Of a DNA stretch of 36,633 nucleotides, positions 8,668 to 16,755 are shown piece after piece. The notes below the pieces were generated by a model. That model did no database searches and had not been told where the DNA came from. It was given only the letters and a program-made list of their open reading frames with translations. The DNA lies in the NCBI GenBank assembly GCA_020722415.1, contig DYKV01000010.1, forward strand, positions 1-36,633, in the 5' to 3' direction. Source of the DNA: Anaerolinea sp. (GTDB taxonomy: Bacteria > Chloroflexota > Anaerolineae > Anaerolineales > UBA4823). Position 1 is the stretch's first letter. Each line of letters opens with the position of its first letter. Position numbers and translations under genes: made by a program.

Positions 8668-9546
8668 GTGAAATCATTCTTTAAACGGACCACTCCGAAA
8701 ACGAAACCGAAACAAGGCGAACACCCCTCTTTTTCAAATCCCATTCAAACTGGAGCACAAGCAAATTGGAATCTACCTCAATTTTCTTACGCCTTTGCCC
8801 AATCCGTTGGAATGCAGCGCGATCATAATGAGGATACCCTTATCGCCTTAGCCAGCTCATTGTCCTTACAAGAGAGTGTACGTCCTTTCGGCTTTTTTGC
8901 GATTGCCGATGGTATGGGCGGGCATCTCCATGGGGAGATAGCCAGTAAACTGGCAATAGGTTCCATAACCGCGACAATTACCGAACGAATATTAATCCCT
9001 TATGTCAACCCTACCCGTCCAACTCCACAGAACCCACTTCAGAGTATTATCAATGAGGCAATACTCACCGCTCATCAGGAAGTCCTCCGACATGCTACCG
9101 GTGGTGGCACCACATTAACAGCCTGTTTGATTTTTGGCAGTTATTTAACCATTGCTCATGTAGGGGACAGCCGCGCATATTATATAAGCCTAAACGGCGA
9201 GATCAAACGCTATACCCGGGATCATTCGCTGGTTAATCGCCTGATCGAATTAGGTCAAATAAACGAAAAACAATCCCTCACGCATCCACAGCGTAATGTT
9301 CTCTATCGTGCCCTTGGCCAAAATGAACCACTCGAAGCAGACATCGACTCCTTCCCAATCCCGGAAAATGGCTATTTATTAATTTGTTCCGATGGCTTAT
9401 GGAGTGTTGTACCCGATCAGAGGATATCCGAAATAGTCGGTTCAAGCATTTCCCTTCAAGCGGCATGTAATGAGCTTATTCAATCAGCAAATCAAGCTGG
9501 TGGACCTGATAATATTTCTGTAATACTGGTAAAATTTAACGGATAG
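8668..9546 (+). CDS. PP2C-family Ser/Thr protein phosphatase
   Basis: A 292-residue PP2C/PPM phosphatase, which removes phosphate from Ser/Thr using two metal ions. The metal-site acidic residues are present: D56 in RDHNEDT, D81-G82 in IADGMGGH, D242 in ICSDGLW and D281 in GPDNIS. VGDSRAYY at 165-172 is the usual central strand. The first 38 residues are basic and proline-rich with no membrane segment, so the enzyme is probably soluble or loosely associated. The start is GTG with AGGAAA about eight bases before it. It lies 11 bases after the PQQ kinase, the classic arrangement of a Stk/Stp-type pair, and the likely role is to reverse that kinase's phosphorylations. Confidence 0.93.
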   Translation: MKSFFKRTTPKTKPKQGEHPSFSNPIQTGAQANWNLPQFSYAFAQSVGMQRDHNEDTLIALASSLSLQESVRPFGFFAIADGMGGHLHGEIASKLAIGSITATITERILIPYVNPTRPTPQNPLQSIINEAILTAHQEVLRHATGGGTTLTACLIFGSYLTIAHVGDSRAYYISLNGEIKRYTRDHSLVNRLIELGQINEKQSLTHPQRNVLYRALGQNEPLEADIDSFPIPENGYLLICSDGLWSVVPDQRISEIVGSSISLQAACNELIQSANQAGGPDNISVILVKFNG

Positions 9547-9573
9547 GATTTCTCCGCAAAAATGGAGTGATAT

Positions 9574-9816
9574 ATGCCATATACAGTCATCGTACACATT
9601 ACCAATGCGGATCCGGTAGTAGGTGAGATCAATGAAATACCCTCACCAAAAGATAACTTGATTATTATTAACAATCCCCGTACAAAAGATGGGAAAGATT
9701 TACCCTATCTCTCCAATGAAACATTTCAAGGGATCTGGCCGGTTCATCGCATCAGTTTTATAGAAATTATCTCTTCTGACCAAGAAGAAAATATCTTCGG
9801 TTTCGTAAGGGAATAA
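9574..9816 (+). CDS. Small protein of unknown function
   Basis: An 80-residue protein I cannot assign to a named family. It is rich in beta-branched residues and reads like a compact beta fold: a [18 protein letters not shown] strand pair, a central [14 protein letters not shown] segment and an [13 protein letters not shown] strand. It has no cysteines, signal peptide or membrane segment. It sits 27 bases after the phosphatase and only 4 bases before the OmpR-type regulator, so it is very likely part of the same transcript and may modulate one of its neighbours. The tight spacing on both sides and codon use like its neighbours argue that it is a real gene. Confidence 0.75.
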   Translation: MPYTVIVHITNADPVVGEINEIPSPKDNLIIINNPRTKDGKDLPYLSNETFQGIWPVHRISFIEIISSDQEENIFGFVRE

Positions 9817-9820
9817 CTAT

Positions 9821-10570
9821 ATGGATGAAGCACGAATTAAAAACCGTCATATTTTAATTGTAGACGATGAAGAACGAATGGTGCGATTCATCCGTTTAAA
9901 TCTTGAACATGATGGGTTTAAAGTAAGCGAAGCCTACCGCGGCATGCAAGCAATCGATAAAGTAAGAAGTCTGCTCCCAGACTTAGTTCTTTTAGATGTA
10001 ATGCTACCCGATTTGGATGGATTTGAAGTATTGCGCATCATTCGTGAAACCAGTTCTGTCCCAGTAATTATGCTGACCGCAAAAGGGGAAGAAGACGACA
10101 GAGTGCGTGGCCTCGAGTTAGGCGCTGATGACTATATCACCAAACCTTTTAGCCCGCGAGAATTGGTCAGCCGTGTGCGGGCAGTTCTCCGCCGCACAGA
10201 AACAATAGCCTCCTCCACTCACGGCGTTATAGAAGTTGATGATCGATTGAAAATGGATTTTGATCGCCACGAAATATGGGTAGACGGTCAACTCGTTCAA
10301 CTCCGCCCCACCGAATACCGCCTCTTATATCACCTCGTGCAAAATGCCGGATGGGTGGTCACTCATGATCAGCTTCTCTCTAAAGTATGGGGTTATGAAT
10401 ATCGCGATGAGCCTCATTACGTACGCTTGTATATCAATTACTTAAGGAAAAAAATTGAGAAAGACCCAGCAAATCCGCAGTATATATTGACTGAAAGAGG
10501 AATCGGATATCGTTTCGTGGATTTCCGTCGGCAACAAAGTGGAGCAATCAAGCCAGAAGAGAAAGTCTAA
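9821..10570 (+). CDS. OmpR/PhoB-family response regulator
   Basis: A 249-residue two-domain response regulator. Residues 8-122 are a receiver with the acidic pair D15-D16, phospho-acceptor D59 in [10 protein letters not shown]86 in VIMLTAKG and K108 in YITKPF. Residues about 134-238 are a winged-helix DNA-binding domain of the OmpR type, seen in [15 protein letters not shown], the [12 protein letters not shown] helix and the [17 protein letters not shown] recognition region ending in ERGIGYRF. It would bind DNA as a dimer to control transcription. No histidine kinase gene is nearby; instead it lies 4 bases after the small unknown gene and downstream of a Ser/Thr kinase and phosphatase, so its partner kinase is an orphan elsewhere or the Ser/Thr pair may act on it. 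Confidence 0.95.
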   Translation: MDEARIKNRHILIVDDEERMVRFIRLNLEHDGFKVSEAYRGMQAIDKVRSLLPDLVLLDVMLPDLDGFEVLRIIRETSSVPVIMLTAKGEEDDRVRGLELGADDYITKPFSPRELVSRVRAVLRRTETIASSTHGVIEVDDRLKMDFDRHEIWVDGQLVQLRPTEYRLLYHLVQNAGWVVTHDQLLSKVWGYEYRDEPHYVRLYINYLRKKIEKDPANPQYILTERGIGYRFVDFRRQQSGAIKPEEKV

Positions 10571-10588
10571 AACGTCTCAGGAGGAAGA

Positions 10589-11242
10589 ATGGCAAAACAA
10601 CGTATTTTATTGGTAGATGATCATGAAGTTGTTCGACTGGGGTTGAAATCATTATTAGACCGGCATCCAAACTTCGAGGTGGTGGCAGAAGCCAGCACAG
10701 CGAAAGAAGCATTAGAACGAGTTGCTTCCCACGCCCCGGATGTGGTTGTTATGGATATCCGCTTACCAGGCGGCTCAGGTATTGAAGCCTGTGAGGAGAT
10801 TGCCGAAAAGTATCCCAACACTCGGGTGATTATGTTGACATCTTATGCCGAGGATGAAATGTTGTTCTCTGCTATTCGGGCAGGAGCGTCTGGTTATGTA
10901 CTCAAGCAAATTGGAGGAGAAGACTTAGTGCGTGCGATCGAGGCTATTGGGCGTGGAGAAGCACTTTTGGATCCAGCAGTCACTCAACGTATTTTCCAAG
11001 AAGTCCGCAAAGCAGCAAAAGAAGAAGAGGCGTCTGCATTCTCCACACTAACCCAACAAGAACGCCATGTTCTTTTGCTTGTCTCTGAAGGGAAAACCAA
11101 CCGCGAGATCGCAAAAGCGCTCTTTCTAGGTGAAGGAACTGTCCGTAATTATGTCAGCAGCATTTTGTCGAAATTAGGTGTCAGCAATCGAGCAGAAGCT
11201 GCCGCGTATGCGGTTGAGCATAACCTCCGTGATTATTTATAA
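10589..11242 (+). CDS. NarL/FixJ-family response regulator (DevR-like)
   Basis: A 217-residue response regulator. The receiver occupies residues 4-120, with D10-D11, phospho-acceptor D56 in [13 protein letters not shown], a serine/threonine switch at LTSYAEDE and K106 in YVLKQIG. Residues 152-212 are a LuxR-type helix-turn-helix ([20 protein letters not shown], then [20 protein letters not shown]). The C-terminal domain strongly resembles the DevR/DosR and LiaR type. AGGAGG lies seven bases before the ATG. It is the last gene of the five-gene plus-strand run, 18 bases after the OmpR-type regulator; two different regulator classes side by side without a sensor kinase is unusual. It converges on the SH3-domain gene across 106 bases in which I see no clear terminator. 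Confidence 0.95.
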   Translation: MAKQRILLVDDHEVVRLGLKSLLDRHPNFEVVAEASTAKEALERVASHAPDVVVMDIRLPGGSGIEACEEIAEKYPNTRVIMLTSYAEDEMLFSAIRAGASGYVLKQIGGEDLVRAIEAIGRGEALLDPAVTQRIFQEVRKAAKEEEASAFSTLTQQERHVLLLVSEGKTNREIAKALFLGEGTVRNYVSSILSKLGVSNRAEAAAYAVEHNLRDYL

Positions 11243-11348
11243 AGCAGCTTGGCATCGTTAGACATACTCAATCTGACGCAGGCGGATTTAGTAAAAAATC
11301 GAATAACAATTTCAATATATACGACTCCATTATTTCCATGAACAAGGT

Positions 11349-11843
11349 TTAATGGTTTTGCACAACTCTCAAGTAATTATCTACTGCCCAACCTCGAACA
11401 GTTTCATCATAAGGCGCAATGAGATACCACCAATGGTAGCCAGATGCATCTTGGGGTCCATCGTCAACTTTAAATATCTCACCTTCATAAGCAACAAACA
11501 CGATATCACCATCTAGCCCTGGTTGCGAACGTAACCGCAAGCCATCACCTTGGGTCCCGACAATTTCAACATAATCGCCAATCATAATGGGAACTTCGCT
11601 TGAAGATGATTGTGGACCTCCTTCATCATTCAGGGTAGCAGATGCCTGGGTTGGAGGTGGAGTAGATGTGAATGTTGCAGCTGGAATTACTTGGATTACG
11701 GCGGTGGGGTACGAAATAGCATTATCAGAAAAAGGTAACCAAATCGCACTAAATCCAATAATGCAAAACAGGCAAGCCAAACTGAATGCCCCAATTATTC
11801 CTAATTTTAATGATATTGCCTGCTCTTTTCTTTTAGCTTTCAT
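11349..11843 (-). CDS. Membrane-anchored SH3-domain protein
   Basis: A 164-residue protein from the ATG at 11843. Residues 1-13 are basic, 14-36 form one hydrophobic segment (an N-terminal anchor or uncleaved signal), 37-88 are a Thr/Pro/Ser-rich linker, and 89-160 look like a bacterial SH3 domain, with GLRLRSQPGLDG followed by a YHWWYLIAP strand and RGWAVDNYLRV. In this topology the SH3 domain would be outside the membrane, where such domains commonly bind cell-wall material; that role is inferred. A TTG seven codons upstream overlaps the stop codon of the Ca2+/H+ antiporter gene, so the two genes are adjacent or translationally coupled. Confidence 0.78.
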   Translation of the reverse strand: MKAKRKEQAISLKLGIIGAFSLACLFCIIGFSAIWLPFSDNAISYPTAVIQVIPAATFTSTPPPTQASATLNDEGGPQSSSSEVPIMIGDYVEIVGTQGDGLRLRSQPGLDGDIVFVAYEGEIFKVDDGPQDASGYHWWYLIAPYDETVRGWAVDNYLRVVQNH

Positions 11844-11860
11844 CGGTTCTCTGTTTTCCT

Positions 11861-12940
11861 TCAAAGTAAAAAGAAGGCAAGACCAAGCACCAGATATACA
11901 GCTAATAATTCTGCACCTTCAAACCAGTTTGACTCTCCATCTTCGGAAACGAGGGCAGTGATAAGAACTCCAGCAATCAATGCCAACAATTCAAATTGAT
12001 TGAAAATCAAAGTCAAGGGATGCCCTAACCACAAACTGATAAAGATTAAAATCGGTGCTACAAATAATGCGATTTGCAAACTGGATGAAATGGCGATTTC
12101 GACGCTCAGTGTCATCCGATTTTTATATGCCATTTGTATGGCAACCAAATGTTCAGCTACATTTCCAATGATAGGGATAAAGATAATCCCAATGAAGAAC
12201 TCGGATAATCCAATGCTTTGTATCATCGGTTCGATTGTTTGCACCAATAATTCCGACATCGCCGCTATACCAACTGTCGCTAACAACAAAATAATAATGG
12301 CGGTATTTTTCTGCCAGACATCCTTGGAATCTCCGAAATCCAAATTGTCAGCGTTTTCGCTGTCCGCTTCGGTAGCCCAATAACCAAATAACAAATTGAG
12401 GATATACAGGACAACCATAATCATTGCTACGCCCAGACTCAAAGTCTCCACTTTTGGGCTTGGTTGCGGATTGGTAACCCCAATATAGTGGCTCAAAAGG
12501 GACGGGACAAGCAAGATGAGTACGGTTAATACGAGCATGATTGCATTCCGGCTGGCTGCCCGATTATCAAAATGTTGATTTTTGTTCCGGATGCCACCGA
12601 CGAACATCGCCATTCCTAACACCAGTAACAGATTCCCTAGGATAGAGCCGGTCAATGAAGCCTTGACCAATTCCAATAATCCTTGGCGAATTGCTGCAAT
12701 CGTAATGATTAATTCTGCAGCGTTACCAAAAGTGGCGTTGAGCAACCCACCCAGACGTGGACCAGCGTAGTAAGCTAAATTCTCTGTTGCTTCACCAATT
12801 AATCCAGCTAATGGAATGATAGCTAGCGCAGAGAAACCAAATATCCATCCTGCGTTCCAATGGAAAAGTTCGCTAATAATCGCCAGCGGGAGAAACAGGA
12901 TTAAAAATAAAAACGGTTTTTTCAGGAAAAATTGCTTCAT
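11861..12940 (-). CDS. Calcium/proton exchanger (CaxA family)
   Basis: A 359-residue multi-pass membrane transporter of the Ca2+:cation antiporter (CaCA) superfamily, Cax branch. The two signature alpha repeats are clear: GLLNATFGNAAELII in the first half and IPIIGNVAEHLVAIQ in the second, each with the glutamate that binds the cation. An acidic stretch between the halves (ATEADSENADNLDFGDSKD) is the usual linker. About eleven hydrophobic segments are readable. It should export Ca2+ (or a similar cation) in exchange for protons. The frame extends 18 codons upstream to 12994, but ATG at 12940 begins the basic and hydrophobic N-terminus (MKQFFLKKPFLF) and avoids overlapping the divergent kinase gene. 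Confidence 0.92.
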   Translation of the reverse strand: MKQFFLKKPFLFLILFLPLAIISELFHWNAGWIFGFSALAIIPLAGLIGEATENLAYYAGPRLGGLLNATFGNAAELIITIAAIRQGLLELVKASLTGSILGNLLLVLGMAMFVGGIRNKNQHFDNRAASRNAIMLVLTVLILLVPSLLSHYIGVTNPQPSPKVETLSLGVAMIMVVLYILNLLFGYWATEADSENADNLDFGDSKDVWQKNTAIIILLLATVGIAAMSELLVQTIEPMIQSIGLSEFFIGIIFIPIIGNVAEHLVAIQMAYKNRMTLSVEIAISSSLQIALFVAPILIFISLWLGHPLTLIFNQFELLALIAGVLITALVSEDGESNWFEGAELLAVYLVLGLAFFLL

Positions 12941-12977
12941 GGTAAAATCATCATTAGCTGGAGAAATTTTATCAGAA
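12941..12977. promoter_or_regulatory. Compact divergent promoter region
   Basis: Only 37 bases separate the chosen starts of the antiporter (minus) and kinase (plus) genes. It holds a TAAAAT hexamer on the plus strand (12942-12947) and a TAAAAT on the minus strand within the same AT-rich stretch. Both genes must be controlled from here or from inside each other's 5' ends. This is hexamer matching only, with no convincing -35 boxes. Confidence 0.3.
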
Positions 12978-14084
12978 ATGCCTTCATCCGTCATCTTAAA
13001 TAATCGGTATGAAATTATAGAACGCCTTGGTTCGGGAGGAATGGCGGTAGTCTATCGCGCCCATGATCAAATGCTGGATCGGGATGTTGCTTTGAAAATC
13101 CTGCGGGAGAAATACTCGCCTGATGAAGCTTATCGAGAACGATTTCGGCAGGAAGCACGTGCCGCAGCCAATCTATCTCATCCGAATATCGTCACTATCT
13201 TTGATTTTGGCTATGATCATGACCGCTTATTCATTGTAATGGAGTATATTCCTGGGAAAGACCTAAGGACAATATTACAACAACGCGGTCAATTTTCAGT
13301 CCGCGAAACCATTGCTTTGATGATCCAAGCTTGTGCTGGAGTTGGTTTCGCTCACCGCTCGGGTATCGTTCACTGCGACATCAAATCGCAAAACTTTTTG
13401 ATCACTCCTGACCAACGCCTCAAAGTGACCGACTTTGGTATTGCCCGAGCGCTCGCCACAATTCGACCGGAAGAAAAAAGCGATGTCGTTTGGGGATCCC
13501 CGCAATATTTTTCCCCTGAACAAGCAGCGGGTTTGGCTCCTTCGCCAGCTTCGGATGTCTACTCACTGGGAGTGGTGTGCTATGAGATGTTAACTGGCCA
13601 GTTGCCTTTTAACGCTACCTCAGCAGAAGAACTCGCCCGTTGTCACAGAGAGGATCCACCGCCGCCACCCAGTCGATACAATCCAGCAATCCCGCCAACC
13701 CTAGAATTAATTTTATTGAAAGTCTTATCCAAAGAACCATCGGCACGTTATCGTACTGCAGACCAATTTGGACAAGTATTACTCAATGTTCAAAATGAAC
13801 TTTACCAGGCTACCAATCCACTACAAACAGAGCTGGATCAAGAAGATCTTTCTCCAACAATTGCGCTGGTGAGCAATTTTCCTTCACCTTCCAAGACTGC
13901 ATTTATGCCCATAGATGCAGAAGTTTCAGCATCTTCCGAACCAGTAATCTATCCCACCATAAATAATACGGAAGAGAACCCATTAGCTATTGATTGGCTC
14001 ACTGTCTTTCTGGGTTTATTAGCCGTTTTAGCGGTAACCGGATTGATACCACTTTGGATTTGGGTTTATTACCTATACCTATAA
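12978..14084 (+). CDS. Tail-anchored Ser/Thr protein kinase
   Basis: A 368-residue Hanks-type kinase from ATG 12978. The kinase domain spans 10-270: RLGSGGMAVVYRAHD loop, K40 in DVALKIL, catalytic loop VHCDIKSQNF (H132-C133-D134, with Cys in place of Arg), DFG at 152-154, and GSPQYFSPEQA in the activation segment. A 65-residue polar linker leads to one hydrophobic segment at about 339-361, and only a few residues follow it. The enzyme is therefore anchored by its tail and has no outside sensor domain such as PASTA repeats. The Cys in the HRD position makes it a non-RD kinase, a type that often does not depend on activation-loop phosphorylation. Alternative starts exist at 12939 and 12816, but both overlap the divergent antiporter gene. 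GGAGA lies 13 bases before the ATG. Confidence 0.9.
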   Translation: MPSSVILNNRYEIIERLGSGGMAVVYRAHDQMLDRDVALKILREKYSPDEAYRERFRQEARAAANLSHPNIVTIFDFGYDHDRLFIVMEYIPGKDLRTILQQRGQFSVRETIALMIQACAGVGFAHRSGIVHCDIKSQNFLITPDQRLKVTDFGIARALATIRPEEKSDVVWGSPQYFSPEQAAGLAPSPASDVYSLGVVCYEMLTGQLPFNATSAEELARCHREDPPPPPSRYNPAIPPTLELILLKVLSKEPSARYRTADQFGQVLLNVQNELYQATNPLQTELDQEDLSPTIALVSNFPSPSKTAFMPIDAEVSASSEPVIYPTINNTEENPLAIDWLTVFLGLLAVLAVTGLIPLWIWVYYLYL

Positions 14085-14180
14085 TAGAAATGAATCGGAT
14101 TCACCCTAAGCGAAAATCAAAAGAAAACCACATTTCTCTTGCCAGCTATAGATAGAACAGGTATCATACAGACTAAACCT

Positions 14181-14213
14181 AAAAAACAAAATCACGGACT
14201 GACCCGTGATTTA
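14181..14213 (-). terminator. Intrinsic terminator of rpmB
   Basis: Read on the minus strand, a perfect 9-bp stem (AAATCACGG pairs with CCGTGATTT, 14189-14197 with 14204-14212) has a six-base loop and is followed by TTGTTTTTT. It lies 28 bases beyond the rpmB stop codon. The stem plus U-tract is the standard Rho-independent form and is the clearest terminator in the window. Confidence 0.85.
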
Positions 14214-14240
14214 TAAGTAGAAACAATGAAAAGGAAACAA

Positions 14241-14423
14241 CTAATCTGCCTTAGACAAATTGCGAATGCACTTCGCACACAACACCAACCGCACCTTTTT
14301 GCCGTTTTCGTTAACTGTTACAACTTGCAAGTTCGGCCGATAGGTACGAGCAGTGGCTTTTTTAGACCAAGGGCGGTTTTGCCCAAAAGTCGTTGTTTTC
14401 CCGCAATGTGCACATTTAGCCAT
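14241..14423 (-). CDS. rpmB: 50S ribosomal protein L28, zinc-ribbon form
   Basis: A 60-residue large-subunit ribosomal protein. It begins [17 protein letters not shown] and carries the family's RTYRPNLQ segment. Four cysteines in two pairs (C4/C7 and C49/C52) make this the zinc-binding version rather than the cysteine-free paralogue that some bacteria express under zinc limitation. AAGGA lies about eight bases before the ATG. It is transcribed alone, divergent from the Asp23-family gene across a 107-base gap, and ends at an intrinsic terminator. The divergent L28 / Asp23-like / FakA-like order matches the rpmB-yloU-yloV arrangement known from Bacillus and relatives. Confidence 0.97.
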   Translation of the reverse strand: MAKCAHCGKTTTFGQNRPWSKKATARTYRPNLQVVTVNENGKKVRLVLCAKCIRNLSKAD

Positions 14424-14530
14424 ATTATCACGTCCTTAAATTGGTTTAGACCTCAGTCCTTGATGAAGTGGTCAAATCTTACCACGATTACAAAAGATCT
14501 GCAAGCTTTTAACTATTAAAGAGGTTTCGA

Positions 14531-14887
14531 ATGACAAAAGAAGAAATACCCTTAGGCTCAATTCAAGTTTCACCTCGCGCGATTGCAACCATTGCCCATC
14601 AAGCGGCATTAAGATCTTATGGAGTTGTCGGCTTAGCACCTAAAAACTTTATTAATGGTGTCAGTCATGCCATCGTAAAGGAACCCCAATACGGAATTGA
14701 CGTCTCTTATGATGGTGGGGAAATCAATATAGATATCTACATCATTGTGGAATATGGAACGCGGATTGCGCAAGTAGCTGCTAGTGTTAAAGATACTGTG
14801 CGCTACCAAGTCGAAAAAACGATTGGGTTATCCGTTTCAACTGTCAATGTCCATGTGCGCGGTTTGCGGATCAGTGAAGAAGATTAG
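14531..14887 (+). CDS. Asp23/Gls24 family protein
   Basis: A 118-residue protein of the Asp23/Gls24 (alkaline shock, envelope stress) family, of the size of Bacillus YloU. The family pattern is visible: GSIQVSPRAIATIAHQAAL, the GVVGLAP turn, an IDIYIIVEYGTRIAQVAASV strand-helix and the final STVNVHVRGLRI strand. No membrane segment is seen, so it is cytoplasmic or peripheral. It lies 31 bases before the FakA-like gene, and this pairing is widely conserved. The molecular role of the family is not well defined; a link to envelope or lipid homeostasis is inferred from association with FakA. Confidence 0.93.
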   Translation: MTKEEIPLGSIQVSPRAIATIAHQAALRSYGVVGLAPKNFINGVSHAIVKEPQYGIDVSYDGGEINIDIYIIVEYGTRIAQVAASVKDTVRYQVEKTIGLSVSTVNVHVRGLRISEED

Positions 14888-14918
14888 CGGTGGGGATTAA
14901 TTTAGAGGAGTACTATCA

Positions 14919-16592
14919 ATGGATTTAGAGCAAAAACAAAAAGCCCACCCAGCAGAAAAACAAGCACTGGACGGTCAGGCGCTAAAAAAATATCTTGAAG
15001 CCGGGTTGACTTGGCTGCGAACGAATCAACAAATTGTCAACTCGCTAAACGTCTTCCCCGTCCCCGATGGGGATACCGGTACAAATATGGTTTTGACCAT
15101 GCAAGCTGCTTATGATGAAATCGCAAATAATAATGAGACGAACTTTGGAAAGATCGTTCATGCCGTAGCTCATGGTGCATTAATGGGGGCAAGGGGTAAT
15201 TCCGGAGTAATTCTCTCCCAAATTTGGCGAGGATTTGCGCGTGCGGTAGATAATATCAATGAACTAGACGCTGAATATCTGGTCAAAGGGTTAGCTATGG
15301 CACGCGACACTGCCTATAAAGGAGTAGTTCGCCCAGTGGAAGGAACTATCCTGACCGTAGCCAAGGATATCGCCACCGCTGCCCAAAATGCATTTTTGGA
15401 AAAAGCGGACATGAAATATATCCTCGAGAAAGTTGTAGACGCAGCGAATGAATCTGTCCAGCGAACACCAGATTTATTACCCGTATTAAAAGAAGCTGGC
15501 GTGGTGGACTCAGGTGGAAAAGGTTTATTCTTCATTTTAGAAGGGATGTTACGATATGTTGAAGGCTTGTCCTTGGAATCCCCAACCACAACTGTCTTGC
15601 CATTGGCTTCCATGAACCTACAACGAACGATGGAAACGATTGAGCCTGGCCAAGATGTTGAAGTGGTAATTGACTTCCGTCCATTTGAAAAATTCGATAT
15701 TGAAGATTTCTATAACGACCTCGAAAAAATCGGGACTTCCATTCAACTTGGCGAAGGAGATGGAATTTACCGATTACACATCCACGTAGCTGACGGAAGA
15801 CAATACGAGCCCATTGAGCATGTCAAAAAAGTAGGTGTCTTTACCAAGGTTGCCATGGAGAATCTAGCCGCCCAAATGGAGCAAATCGAACAAAAAAGTT
15901 CTGGCAGCCAATTAACCCTAGCAAGGGTAGAACCAGGCCAAATTGCTGCTGTGGCGGTCGTTCCCGGATCGGGTATCGCCCGCATCTTTGCCAGTTTAGG
16001 GGTGGCAGCTATCGTTCACGGTGGGCAAACAATGAATCCTTCCACGCAAGAAATCTTATCTGCTTTTGAGAATTTACCCACCGATAGAATCGTGATTCTT
16101 CCTAATAACAAGAATATTATCCAGACAGCCGAAGCAGCCAGCACCCTTACGGTTAAAAAAGTTGCGGTTGTACCCAGCCATTCCGTCCCTCAAGGTTTGG
16201 CAGCGATGATGCGTTTGATCCCGCATGGCGATTTTGAAGAGGTAATCAAAGAGATGAACGCAGCGATGTTGGATGTCGAGAGCGGAGAGATTACCCGGGC
16301 AACGCGCAGCATTGAGATTGATGGGGTAACTGTCAAAGAAGGTGAATTTATCGCCTTGCACAATGGAAAATTAGTCCTCTCAACAACCAATTTAGAAGAA
16401 GCCACCCTCGGATTACTGCGCAGTGCTCATGCAGATCATTTCGAATTAATTACCTTGTTTTATGGGAAGGATGTGAGCAAACAAGAAGCAAACCACATTG
16501 CCGACCAAATCCGATTCGCTTATCCTGAACAAGAAATTGAAGTCCAAGATGGCGGTCAACCGCATTATTACTTTATTATCTCAATAGAATAA
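14919..16592 (+). CDS. fakA: Fatty acid kinase, ATP-binding subunit (FakA/YloV-like)
   Basis: A 557-residue DAK2/DhaL-domain kinase. Residues about 20-215 are the DhaL-like ATP-binding domain with NVFPVPDGDTGTNMVLTM (D50 and D52 as Mg2+ ligands) and HGALMGARGNSGVILSQIW. The central and C-terminal domains (about 225-557) match the YloV/FakA C-terminal region. In characterised bacteria FakA phosphorylates a fatty acid held by a DegV-family FakB protein, feeding acyl phosphate to membrane lipid synthesis. Two DegV-family genes follow in this window, which supports that role. The length matches the family (about 550). GAGGAG lies about ten bases before the ATG. Function is assigned by family and context. 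Confidence 0.93.
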   Translation: MDLEQKQKAHPAEKQALDGQALKKYLEAGLTWLRTNQQIVNSLNVFPVPDGDTGTNMVLTMQAAYDEIANNNETNFGKIVHAVAHGALMGARGNSGVILSQIWRGFARAVDNINELDAEYLVKGLAMARDTAYKGVVRPVEGTILTVAKDIATAAQNAFLEKADMKYILEKVVDAANESVQRTPDLLPVLKEAGVVDSGGKGLFFILEGMLRYVEGLSLESPTTTVLPLASMNLQRTMETIEPGQDVEVVIDFRPFEKFDIEDFYNDLEKIGTSIQLGEGDGIYRLHIHVADGRQYEPIEHVKKVGVFTKVAMENLAAQMEQIEQKSSGSQLTLARVEPGQIAAVAVVPGSGIARIFASLGVAAIVHGGQTMNPSTQEILSAFENLPTDRIVILPNNKNIIQTAEAASTLTVKKVAVVPSHSVPQGLAAMMRLIPHGDFEEVIKEMNAAMLDVESGEITRATRSIEIDGVTVKEGEFIALHNGKLVLSTTNLEEATLGLLRSAHADHFELITLFYGKDVSKQEANHIADQIRFAYPEQEIEVQDGGQPHYYFIISIE

Positions 16593-16676
16593 AATTCATG
16601 CGGAAAGCCGTTCTTAAAGCCAGTGGATCTACTCGATAAATGCAATGTTCATCTCAGGAACAACCGGAAATTTCGT

Positions 16677-16708
16677 TATAATGTCATCGCCTGCAAAATG
16701 GATTTTGC
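16677..16708 (+). promoter_or_regulatory. Lone TATAAT box and leader stem-loop before the diverged DegV gene
   Basis: The 163-base gap after the FakA-like gene holds a perfect TATAAT at 16677-16682 with no good -35 box, then an inverted repeat GCAAAAT GG ATTTTGC at 16693-16708 and a run of seven T near 16731. This could give the downstream genes their own promoter with a structured leader of about 65 bases. The sequence motifs are seen; function is a guess. Confidence 0.3.
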
Positions 16709-16755
16709 GTTCGATCTCACTTTGTTAAATTTTTTTCTAATGACGAAAATAGATT

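Noticed and set aside
12816-12977. 54-codon N-terminal extension of the second kinase
   Set aside because: It overlaps the 5' part of the divergent antiporter gene, lacks kinase similarity, and an ATG just before the kinase domain is available.
14226-14519. 97-residue plus-strand ORF over rpmB
   Set aside because: It lies antisense to the clearly real L28 gene and has no family features.
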